Below, in pieces: positions 57,525-64,000 of a stretch of DNA of 64,000 bases. The stretch's first letter is position 1; each line of letters starts with the position of its first letter. The notes beneath the pieces were generated by a model. That model saw only the letters and a list, made by a program, of their open reading frames with translations, searched no databases and was not told the origin of the DNA. The position numbers and the translations under genes were made by a program. The stretch comes from Brucella sp. 21LCYQ03. GTDB taxonomy: Bacteria > Pseudomonadota > Alphaproteobacteria > Rhizobiales > Rhizobiaceae. The stretch spans positions 124,001-188,000 of the forward strand of contig NZ_JAMJWE010000007.1 of NCBI RefSeq assembly GCF_023554105.1. Reading direction: 5' to 3'.

Positions 57525-58544
57525 TTATGTCAGTTTCACGATGAGCTTACCAAAATTGCCGCCTTCGAGCATTGAAATGAAAGCTTTTGGCGCGTTTTCA
57601 AGCCCTTCAACAATGTCTTCGCGGTAGCGGACATGACCATCAGCAATCCATTTCGCCATATCATGATAAAAAGCTGGACGCTGATCGGCAAAATCACGCT
57701 GAATGAAGCCGCGAATGGTCAGGCTCTTGGTCAGAATATCACGCATCAACAGCGGCATCCGATCAGGTCCGTCAAACGCGCCCTTCTGATTATATTGCGC
57801 AATCAGACCGCAAACCGGAACACGTGCGAATGGATTGAGAAGCGGCAGAACCGCATCAAAAACCTTACCGCCGACATTCTCGAAATAAACATCAATGCCT
57901 TTGGGGCAAGCCAGCGCCAGTTCCTGTGCAAAATTCGCACTGCGATGATCAAGTGCTTCATCAAAACCAAACTCATCAATCAGTGCTTTGCATTTGTCGG
58001 GCCCACCGGCAATGCCTACAGCACGAGCGCCTTTAAGCTTGGCGATCTGGCCGACAGCAGAGCCAACTGGCCCGGTTGCGGCTGCAACGACAACAGTTTC
58101 ACCCTCTTTGGGCTGACCGATTGTCAGAAGTCCTGAATAGGCGGTGAAGCCCGGCATACCCATGACGCCAAGAGCAGTTGTAACCGGCGCTTGTTTCGGG
58201 TCGAGTTTGCGCAATGTTGATGCATCCGCAACCGCATAGCTCTGCCAGCCTGAATGCGAGAGAACAAAGTCGCCGGGCAGAAAACCCGCACTGTTGCTTT
58301 TCACAACTTCGCCGACCGTGCCGCTCTCCATTGTGGCACCGATCTCGACCGGAGCAGCATAGGATTTGGCTGCACTCATGCGCCCGCGCATATAAGGATC
58401 AAGCGACAGATAGCGGATTTTAAGCAGAACTTCGCCTTCACCGGGCTCAGGGATTGCGGCTTCATCAAGACGGAAATTGTCGGCACTTGGCTTTCCATCC
58501 GGGCGCGATGCAAGGACGATCCGCTGATTGATTTTTCCGCTCAT
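57525..58544 (-). CDS. NADP-dependent oxidoreductase, MDR superfamily (CurA/leukotriene B4 dehydrogenase-like)
   Basis: A 339-residue zinc-independent medium-chain reductase, related to CurA/YncB and 2-alkenal reductases. N-terminal RIVLASRPDGKPSADNFRLD, substrate domain SLDPYMRGRMSAAKSYAAPV, Rossmann motif VVVAAATGPVGSAVGQIAKL (AATGPVGS as in the NADPH-binding AASGAVGS of the family) and YFENVGGKVFDAVLPLL. Start at 58544 has AGGAG with a suitable gap; ATG at 58619 would add 25 residues without similarity. The substrate is unknown; quinone or enone reduction is likely. Confidence 0.9.
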   Translation of the reverse strand: MSGKINQRIVLASRPDGKPSADNFRLDEAAIPEPGEGEVLLKIRYLSLDPYMRGRMSAAKSYAAPVEIGATMESGTVGEVVKSNSAGFLPGDFVLSHSGWQSYAVADASTLRKLDPKQAPVTTALGVMGMPGFTAYSGLLTIGQPKEGETVVVAAATGPVGSAVGQIAKLKGARAVGIAGGPDKCKALIDEFGFDEALDHRSANFAQELALACPKGIDVYFENVGGKVFDAVLPLLNPFARVPVCGLIAQYNQKGAFDGPDRMPLLMRDILTKSLTIRGFIQRDFADQRPAFYHDMAKWIADGHVRYREDIVEGLENAPKAFISMLEGGNFGKLIVKLT

Positions 58545-58634
58545 AAATCCGTCTCCTGATATTCTCGATAAGACGTAATCTAGTGTGCGGCGAGCAAAAG
58601 TGCACCTGTTTCGTTGCAAAGATCGATAAAGAAA

Positions 58635-58668
58635 ACCTCGCCTATGGCGGGGGCACCATGGGCGAGGT
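58635..58668 (-). terminator. Terminator of mmsA
   Basis: A 13-base stem (58635-58647 with 58656-58668, one G-T pair) and an 8-base loop, ending in TTTTCTTT on the minus strand. It is 27 bases after the mmsA stop and shields the MDR gene downstream. Confidence 0.85.
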
Positions 58669-58694
58669 CTCTCACCTGGAGGAAGGCTAACTCG

Positions 58695-60191
58695 TTACTT
58701 CATCGTCGGGATAACAAACTCTGCACCGTCTTTTACACCAGACGGCCAACGCGACGTGACGGTCTTGGTCTTGGTGTAGAAGCGGAATGCATCCGGGCCG
58801 TGCTGGTTGAGATCACCGAAGCCCGAAGCTTTCCAGCCGCCGAAGGTGTAGTAAGCGATTGGAACCGGGATCGGCACATTGATACCTACCATGCCGACCT
58901 GAACGCGGCTTGCGAAATCGCGTGCTGCATCGCCGTCACGGGTGAAGATCGCGACGCCATTGCCGTATTCATGTTCGTTCGGCAGAGCGAGCGCTTCTTC
59001 GTAGGTCTTGGCGCGAACAACCGAAAGAACCGGACCGAAAATTTCTTCTTTGTAGATACGCATGTCGGGCGTGACATTGTCGAACAGGCAGCCCCCCATG
59101 TAGAAGCCATCTTCATAGCCCTGCATCTTAAAGCCACGGCCATCAACAACGAGCTTTGCGCCTTCTTCGACACCGAGATCGACATAGCCACGTACGCGAT
59201 CAAGCGCTGCTTTCGAGACCAGCGGACCGTAATCAGCCGAATTGTCGGTCGATGTGCCAATTTTCAGCGCTTCAACGCGCGGAATAAGCTTTTCCATCAG
59301 ACGGTTTGCAGTGTCTTCGCCAACAGGAACCGCAACCGAAATCGCCATGCAGCGCTCACCAGCCGAGCCGTAACCAGCACCGATCAATGCATCAACAGTC
59401 TGATCCATATCGGCATCCGGCATGATCAGCATGTGGTTCTTCGCACCACCGAAGCACTGAACGCGCTTGCCATTCGAGCAACCACGACCATAAATATACT
59501 GCGCGATTGGTGTCGAGCCCACAAAACCGATAGCCTGAACGTCTGGATCGTCAAGCAGCGCGTCGACCGCATCCTTGTCGCCATTGACGACGTTGAAAAT
59601 GCCCGCTGGAAGACCGGCTTCCATAAACAGTTCAGCAAGGCGCATCGGTACGCCCGGATCGCGCTCGGAAGGCTTGAGGATGAAGGCATTACCGCAAGCG
59701 ATTGCTGGACCGGCTTTCCAAAGCGGGATCATGGCTGGGAAGTTGAATGGCGTGATACCAGCAACAACACCAAGCGCCTGACGCATGGAATAGGTGTCGA
59801 TACCTGTGCCAGCATTATCAGTGAATTCGCCCTTGAGCATATGTGCTGAACCAAGGCAGACTTCAACCACTTCAAGACCACGCTGAATGTCGCCCTTAGC
59901 GTCAGCAATCGTCTTACCATGTTCGCGAGCAAGCAGTTCTGCAAGGCTGTCATATTCGGCTTCGACAAGTTCAAGGAACTTACGCAGAATACGCACGCGG
60001 CGCTGCGGATTGGTTGCAGCCCAAGCTGGCTGTGCAGCCTTGGCGTTTTCGACTGCAGCACGCACTTCATCTTTCGTGGCAAGCGCAACGGTGCCCTGCA
60101 CCGAACCGTCAAGCGGCTGATAAATATCTGTGGTGCGTCCGCTTTTTCCGGCAACATGCTTGCCGCCGATGAAATGTCCTACAGTGCGCAT
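58695..60191 (-). CDS. mmsA: Methylmalonate-semialdehyde dehydrogenase (CoA-acylating)
   Basis: Converts methylmalonate semialdehyde (valine catabolism) or malonate semialdehyde to propionyl-CoA or acetyl-CoA; 498 residues. Features: PFNFPAMIPLWKAGPAIACG, ILKPSERDPGVPMRLAELF, the catalytic Cys in GYGSAGERCMAISVAVPVG and YKEEIFGPVLSVVRAKTYEE. Start at 60191 (MRTVGHF) has GGGAGG seven bases upstream; the ATG at 60230 is less likely. Divergent from a LysR regulator. It fits with the branched-chain amino acid uptake locus at 5-12 kb, since valine is degraded by this step. Confidence 0.96.
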   Translation of the reverse strand: MRTVGHFIGGKHVAGKSGRTTDIYQPLDGSVQGTVALATKDEVRAAVENAKAAQPAWAATNPQRRVRILRKFLELVEAEYDSLAELLAREHGKTIADAKGDIQRGLEVVEVCLGSAHMLKGEFTDNAGTGIDTYSMRQALGVVAGITPFNFPAMIPLWKAGPAIACGNAFILKPSERDPGVPMRLAELFMEAGLPAGIFNVVNGDKDAVDALLDDPDVQAIGFVGSTPIAQYIYGRGCSNGKRVQCFGGAKNHMLIMPDADMDQTVDALIGAGYGSAGERCMAISVAVPVGEDTANRLMEKLIPRVEALKIGTSTDNSADYGPLVSKAALDRVRGYVDLGVEEGAKLVVDGRGFKMQGYEDGFYMGGCLFDNVTPDMRIYKEEIFGPVLSVVRAKTYEEALALPNEHEYGNGVAIFTRDGDAARDFASRVQVGMVGINVPIPVPIAYYTFGGWKASGFGDLNQHGPDAFRFYTKTKTVTSRWPSGVKDGAEFVIPTMK

Positions 60192-60355
60192 CGAAATGCC
60201 TCCCAGGTGTTGTGTTCCATAAGGCGACATTAAGAGCCACCCTCTTAAGGTACATCTTGACTCTGCAAAATCATGATTGCAAGTCGCTGAAAAGCGTATC
60301 CGTTGTGCATTTTTTATAGTACGTTTTCCGAAGACTCACTTGAGCAGAGAATGCC

Positions 60356-61237
60356 ATGAACTGGGATGATATTCGGATATTTCTGGCTGTTGCACGCTCT
60401 GGGCAGATTCTCGGCGCCGCAAAACGACTTGGCATCAACCACACCACCGTTGCGCGTCGTCTGACGGCGCTTGAAGCTGCTCTATCGACCACGCTTTTGA
60501 CACGCCGCACAAATGGTTCGACACTCACCCATGCGGGCGAGGAATTTCTGCTTGCAGCCGAACGCATGGAAGCAGAAATGCTTTCCGCACGTTCAAATAT
60601 CGGCAACGCCGATGTCGCGGTTTCAGGTACAGTTCGCATCGGAGCACCCGATGGTTTTGGCGTGAATTTTCTTGCTCCGCGATTGGCACGACTCACACAA
60701 CAATATCCCGACCTGACTATTCAGCTGGTTCCCGTCCCTCGCTCGTTTTCGCTCTCGCGGCGCGAGGCAGATATTGCCATTACCGTGGAACGCCCCGAGC
60801 AGGGACGGCTGATTGCCCGTAGGCTCGTGGATTATACGCTCAGTCTTTACGCGCATCGCAGCTATCTAGAAGAACATGGTACACCGCAAAGCACGGAAGA
60901 GCTGAGCAGCCACCGACTGATTGGCTATGTCGAAGATCTGGTGGTCAACCCATCACTGGCATATGCCCCTGAAATAAGCCGCGACTGGAAGCCAGATTTT
61001 GAAGTTTCCAGTGCACTTGGTCAGGTGGAAGCGGTGCGCGCCGGTGCTGGTATTGGCATTCTTCACGCGTTTATTGCGCGCGCTGATCCCGATCTTGTAC
61101 CGCTGTTCCCAGATCGCACGATCCGGCGCGCCTATTGGCTCACGTATCACGAATCCGCACGCACCCTGCGGCGTGTCACGGCAGTTTCGGCACTGATTTC
61201 AGAGCTTGTCGAGAGCGAAAAGTCGCTGTTTAGCTAA
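60356..61237 (+). CDS. LysR-family transcriptional regulator next to mmsA
   Basis: A 293-residue LysR-type regulator: HTH at 1-60 (MNWDDIRIFLAVARSGQILG; HTTVARRLTALEAALSTTLL) and effector domain about 90-290. It is divergent from mmsA across 164 bases and so may activate mmsA in response to an intermediate of valine or beta-alanine breakdown; this is inference from position. Its stop overlaps the stop of the converging DUF1275 gene by three or four bases. Confidence 0.92.
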   Translation: MNWDDIRIFLAVARSGQILGAAKRLGINHTTVARRLTALEAALSTTLLTRRTNGSTLTHAGEEFLLAAERMEAEMLSARSNIGNADVAVSGTVRIGAPDGFGVNFLAPRLARLTQQYPDLTIQLVPVPRSFSLSRREADIAITVERPEQGRLIARRLVDYTLSLYAHRSYLEEHGTPQSTEELSSHRLIGYVEDLVVNPSLAYAPEISRDWKPDFEVSSALGQVEAVRAGAGIGILHAFIARADPDLVPLFPDRTIRRAYWLTYHESARTLRRVTAVSALISELVESEKSLFS

Positions 61238-61878
61238 CCAATACGCCGATAAATCACCATGACGGCCGCGATCATGACCACCGGAATATAGAGCGCATCC
61301 AGTCCGATAAAATAATGCCCCAAGCCGCCGCAAACCGCGCCGATCATCAGCGAAAGCCAGACAGAAAAATGTTGCAACCAGCGCCAGCGCGGAACCTCTC
61401 CGCGTATATACCCAGCAAGATCGGCTGCTGAATTAAACAATGTTCCAGTTACATACGTAACGCCCAAGCGCGCAGAACCTATCGGCTGTACGGCGGCATT
61501 TTGCGCGCCCATAGCGGCAGCAAGCATCAACACCGGATGGATCAACTCCAACCCAAAGCGACGCAAGATACAGACAAGAACAAGTATCAGCGCCACAATC
61601 GCCATGACTGCAATACTACCATTTCGGCCATAAGCACGCACAGCGAGCGTACCGAAAAAAGCGCCAACAAAAAACAATCCGATCAGCGCAACCGGAAGCC
61701 AGACGATAACACGCCCCATGATATCCGGCTGTCTGGCGATGGCGAGACCAAGCTGTGTCGTGTTTCCACTCATGAAGGAGGCAAAAAAGCCTCCCAATTC
61801 CAGAAAGGCTATTCCATCAACAAAACCAGCGGCGGCCGTTAAAGCCAAACCAAGCGACAGCTTTGAATTCGGTGTCAT
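61234..61878 (-). CDS. DUF1275 (YoaK-like) membrane protein
   Basis: About 214 residues with six or more membrane segments. Features of DUF1275: AAGFVDGIAFLELGGFFASF, MSGNTTQLGLAIA and GVTYVTGTLFNSAADLAGYI. Function unknown. ATG at 61878 with GGAAAA upstream is chosen; the longer ORF begins with TTG at 61917 inside a hairpin. It overlaps the LysR stop in a tail-to-tail fashion. Confidence 0.85.
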   Translation of the reverse strand: MTPNSKLSLGLALTAAAGFVDGIAFLELGGFFASFMSGNTTQLGLAIARQPDIMGRVIVWLPVALIGLFFVGAFFGTLAVRAYGRNGSIAVMAIVALILVLVCILRRFGLELIHPVLMLAAAMGAQNAAVQPIGSARLGVTYVTGTLFNSAADLAGYIRGEVPRWRWLQHFSVWLSLMIGAVCGGLGHYFIGLDALYIPVVMIAAVMVIYRRIG

Positions 61879-61902
61879 TTTTCCAAGCTTTGAAAGAAAG
61901 TC

Positions 61903-61923
61903 GCCCGGTTGTGACAACCGGGC
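61903..61923 (-). terminator. Hairpin between the GlsB-like and DUF1275 genes
   Basis: GCCCGGTTG (61903-61911) and CAACCGGGC (61915-61923), a perfect 9-base stem 11 bases after the GlsB-like stop. On the minus strand GACTTTCTTTC follows, so T content is modest; termination is probably partial. Confidence 0.55.
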
Positions 61924-61933
61924 AAAAATTTTG

Positions 61934-62194
61934 TCAAACGCGTTTGACGATCCGCAGAATGATCAAAAGAATTGCTGCACCAATAAACGCATTGACGATG
62001 GAAGCGATAACGCCACCGCCCACCGAAAAGCCGAGACGTGGCAACAACCATCCTGCAAAGAAGGCACCAATCACACCGACAATAATATTACCGATGAGAC
62101 CAAAGCCACCGCCCTGCACGACTTTGCCTGCCAGCCAACCTGCAATCAGACCAACAAACAGAAATACAAGAAGACTCATACCATCCATAAGCAT
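61934..62194 (-). CDS. GlsB/YeaQ/YmgE family stress-response membrane protein
   Basis: An 86-residue Gly-rich membrane protein of the transglycosylase-associated (GlsB/YeaQ/YmgE) family: LLVFLFVGLIAGWLAGKVVQ, GGGFGLIGNIIVGVIGAFFA and AIVNAFIGAAILLIILRIVK-like segments (three helices). Members are induced by stress in some bacteria; function otherwise unknown. Same direction as rppH upstream, 81 bases away. Confidence 0.9.
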   Translation of the reverse strand: MLMDGMSLLVFLFVGLIAGWLAGKVVQGGGFGLIGNIIVGVIGAFFAGWLLPRLGFSVGGGVIASIVNAFIGAAILLIILRIVKRV

Positions 62195-62275
62195 CTCTCC
62201 CTATCAGAGCACATCTCCGACGCGCCTTTGGCGAGTTGACAATGAGTCGGCTTAGCAAACAAGAGGGCTTACGAA

Positions 62276-62800
62276 TTATGGTGCGAGATGCCGGAAAGCG
62301 CTCACGACCTCCTCATAGACCTTGCGCTTGAAAGGCACGATCAGTTCTGGCAACTCCTGCATAGGCTTCCATGCCCATTCCTCAAACTCTGCCGTATGCC
62401 CACCCGGCGGCGGATTGATCGCGATTTCGCTCTCATCACCTTCAAAGCGGTAGGCAAACCACTTTTGAGTCTGTCCGCGATATTTGCCCTTTAGTGCCTG
62501 CCCAACAAGATGCGGTGGCAGATCATAATTGATCCAGTTCGGTGCTTCTTCAAGCAAAGTGACCGACTTCATGCTGGTTTCTTCATAAAGCTCACGCAAC
62601 GAGGCAACTGCTGGATCTTCGCCCTTGTCGATACCGCCCTGTGGCATCTGCCAAAGCTGTGTTGCTCCATCCATTTCATCACCCGGAATGACGATGCGGC
62701 GACCAGCCCAAACGAGACCAGCCTTATTGAGTACCATCAGCCCAACGCAGGGGCGATAAGGTAGGCTTTCAGGATCGACAAGGCCTTTGTGCTTCGACAT
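62276..62800 (-). CDS. rppH: RNA pyrophosphohydrolase RppH (Nudix)
   Basis: Removes pyrophosphate from the 5' end of mRNA, starting its decay; related proteins also act on dinucleoside polyphosphates. 174 residues, with the Nudix box [20 protein letters not shown] (followed by TSMKS) at about 55-80, and preceded by [20 protein letters not shown] and MPQGG, typical of the RppH/IalA group known for host cell invasion in Bartonella. It lies downstream of ctpA on the same strand across a terminator. Confidence 0.95.
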   Translation of the reverse strand: MSKHKGLVDPESLPYRPCVGLMVLNKAGLVWAGRRIVIPGDEMDGATQLWQMPQGGIDKGEDPAVASLRELYEETSMKSVTLLEEAPNWINYDLPPHLVGQALKGKYRGQTQKWFAYRFEGDESEIAINPPPGGHTAEFEEWAWKPMQELPELIVPFKRKVYEEVVSAFRHLAP

Positions 62801-62884
62801 GGTATCTCCATATGCGGGTGTTTGAATAAGTCTTATGCGGCAGTTTATAGTGTTTCAATGTTATTGACGTGCGACAAAAAGAAA

Positions 62885-62908
62885 ACGCGGAAGCCTGAAC
62901 TCCCGCGT
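62885..62908 (-). terminator. Terminator of ctpA
   Basis: ACGCGG (62885-62890) pairs with CCGCGT (62903-62908), with TTTTCTTTTTG following on the minus strand, 26 bases after the ctpA stop. Confidence 0.65.
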
Positions 62909-62933
62909 CTATAATTGTCACATCGAAAACCAG

Positions 62934-64000
62934 TTAGTTCAAAACGGCTTTCTTAGGGTCTGGTGGGAATGACGCATTGGCGACTTCACCACGCAGAAGC
63001 TTCAATGCTTCATTGAGCTGCACGTCATCCTTGGCTTCAAGCGGCACATAGGCAGCCGATCCCGATCCCTGATCGTCTTCAGCATTGCCCTTGATGTGGC
63101 CCTTAAGCTCGGACTCACCGCGAACGACATCCTGACCGAGCATTTCTGGTGGCAGCGGCTGCTCAACTTTGATGTCCGGCGTGATACCCTTGCCCTGGAT
63201 CGACTTGCCCGACGGTGTGTAATAGAGTGCGGTCGTCAGGCGCAGCGATCCATTTTCGCCAAGCGGGATAATCGTCTGAACCGAGCCTTTGCCGAAGGAC
63301 TGCGTGCCAAGCACAGTCGCGCGGCGATGATCCTGCAAAGCACCAGCAACGATTTCTGACGCACTGGCGGAACCACCATTGATCAGCACGATCACTGGCT
63401 TGCCATCAACAAGATCTCCCTTGCGTGCATCAAAACGCGTTACGTCCTGTGGGTCGCGACCACGGGTCGAAACGATTTCACCCTTGTCGAGGAAAGTGTC
63501 TGAAACAGCGACAGCCTGATCAAGCAGACCGCCCGGATTCAGACGAAGATCAAGCACGTAGCCCTTGAGCTTATCGCCTGGAATCTTTTCCTGAATATCC
63601 TTGATTGCCTTACGCAGATCATCCGATGTCTGTTCCGTGAAGGAAATAACGCGCAGGTAGCCAACATCATTCTCAACACGCGAACGAACAGCCTTAACCT
63701 TGATAACAGCGCGATCAATCTTCAGCGTGATCGGCTTTTCCGCACCTTCGCGAATAAGTGTCAGTTCAATCGGCGAACCAACTTCGCCGCGCATCTTTTC
63801 AACTGCGTCGCTGAGGCTCAGACCACGCACTTCCGTGCCGTCAATCTTGCTAATCAGATCGCCCGCTAGAACACCGGCTTTTGAAGCAGGCGTGTCATCA
63901 ATCGGGGCGATGACCTTCACGAGATCATTGTCCATCGTGACTTCAATGCCAAGACCGCCAAACTCACCCTTGGTCTGCACGCGCATGTCCTGCGCGGCTT
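62934..64000 (-). CDS. ctpA: Carboxy-terminal processing protease CtpA (S41), partial at right edge
   Basis: The C-terminal 355 residues or so of a periplasmic S41 serine protease; the frame is open past base 64000, so the N-terminus and signal peptide lie outside. Visible are a PDZ domain (GGLGIEVTMDNDLVKVIAPI; AGVLAGDLISKIDGTEVRGL) and the protease domain with the nucleophile Ser in NGGSASASEIVAGALQDHRR and the catalytic Lys in GTQSFGKGSVQTII. It processes C-termini of envelope proteins; in Brucella ctpA affects morphology and growth. Upstream of rppH on the same strand. Confidence 0.94.
   Translation of the reverse strand, partial: AAQDMRVQTKGEFGGLGIEVTMDNDLVKVIAPIDDTPASKAGVLAGDLISKIDGTEVRGLSLSDAVEKMRGEVGSPIELTLIREGAEKPITLKIDRAVIKVKAVRSRVENDVGYLRVISFTEQTSDDLRKAIKDIQEKIPGDKLKGYVLDLRLNPGGLLDQAVAVSDTFLDKGEIVSTRGRDPQDVTRFDARKGDLVDGKPVIVLINGGSASASEIVAGALQDHRRATVLGTQSFGKGSVQTIIPLGENGSLRLTTALYYTPSGKSIQGKGITPDIKVEQPLPPEMLGQDVVRGESELKGHIKGNAEDDQGSGSAAYVPLEAKDDVQLNEALKLLRGEVANASFPPDPKKAVLN

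Noticed and set aside
58614-59849. 411-codon plus-strand ORF
   Set aside because: Antisense to mmsA and with no protein-like features.

Overview
The window is a continuous stretch of ordinary alphaproteobacterial chromosome, most likely from the Brucella/Ochrobactrum group (Brucellaceae). The evidence is the near-Brucella sequence of the hydroxyproline epimerase PrpA, the atpHAGDC order with an Ala/Lys-rich extension on the beta subunit, the 180-kDa-class NAD-glutamate dehydrogenase, the usg gene, an SdhAF4 protein and several rhizobiales-type palindromic intergenic repeats. I place it nearer Ochrobactrum than classical Brucella only by impression. No rRNA, tRNA, CRISPR array, transposase, integrase or phage gene was seen, so this is core genome and not an island.

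Layout, left to right: the 5' part of an MFS transporter gene and a DeoR-type regulator; pyruvate carboxylase; a complete branched-chain amino acid uptake locus on the minus strand (livH-livM-livG-livF, a DUF6867 membrane protein, then two substrate-binding protein genes, each with its own terminator); a hydroxyproline/D-amino acid pair (prpA plus FAD dehydrogenase) divergent from a GntR regulator; a MarR regulator; the F1 ATP synthase operon atpHAGDC; priA; transaldolase; an AAA ATPase; leuS-lptE; yggS; usg; acetyl-CoA synthetase; sdhAF4; then a plus-strand run htpX, rsmB-like methyltransferase, heparinase-like protein and purH; glpK-glpF; an MFS transporter; the large glutamate dehydrogenase; a lemA-TPM-TPM operon; ffh-chorismate mutase-rpsP; a lytic transglycosylase; carbonic anhydrase; pdxY; an MDR oxidoreductase; mmsA with a divergent LysR regulator; two small membrane protein genes; rppH; and the ctpA protease gene running off the right edge.

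Functional themes are amino acid uptake and catabolism (liv, prpA, glutamate dehydrogenase, mmsA), central carbon metabolism (pyc, tal, acs, glpK/glpF), energy (F1 ATPase, SdhAF4), translation and secretion (leuS, rpsP, ffh) and envelope biogenesis (lptE, mltB, ctpA, heparinase-like).

The observations most worth following are: a LivG ATPase carrying a C-terminal helix-hairpin-helix-like domain similar to one found on other alphaproteobacterial proteins; a possible 27-residue aromatic-rich peptide ORF ending just before the ffh ribosome binding site; symmetric or helically phased operator candidates beside the GntR, MarR, DeoR and usg/acs genes, two of which share the core TTAGCAAC; and palindromic repeats lodged inside the atp operon, against priA, and overlapping the stop codon of the rsmB-like gene. 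I did not find a convincing new multi-gene system.
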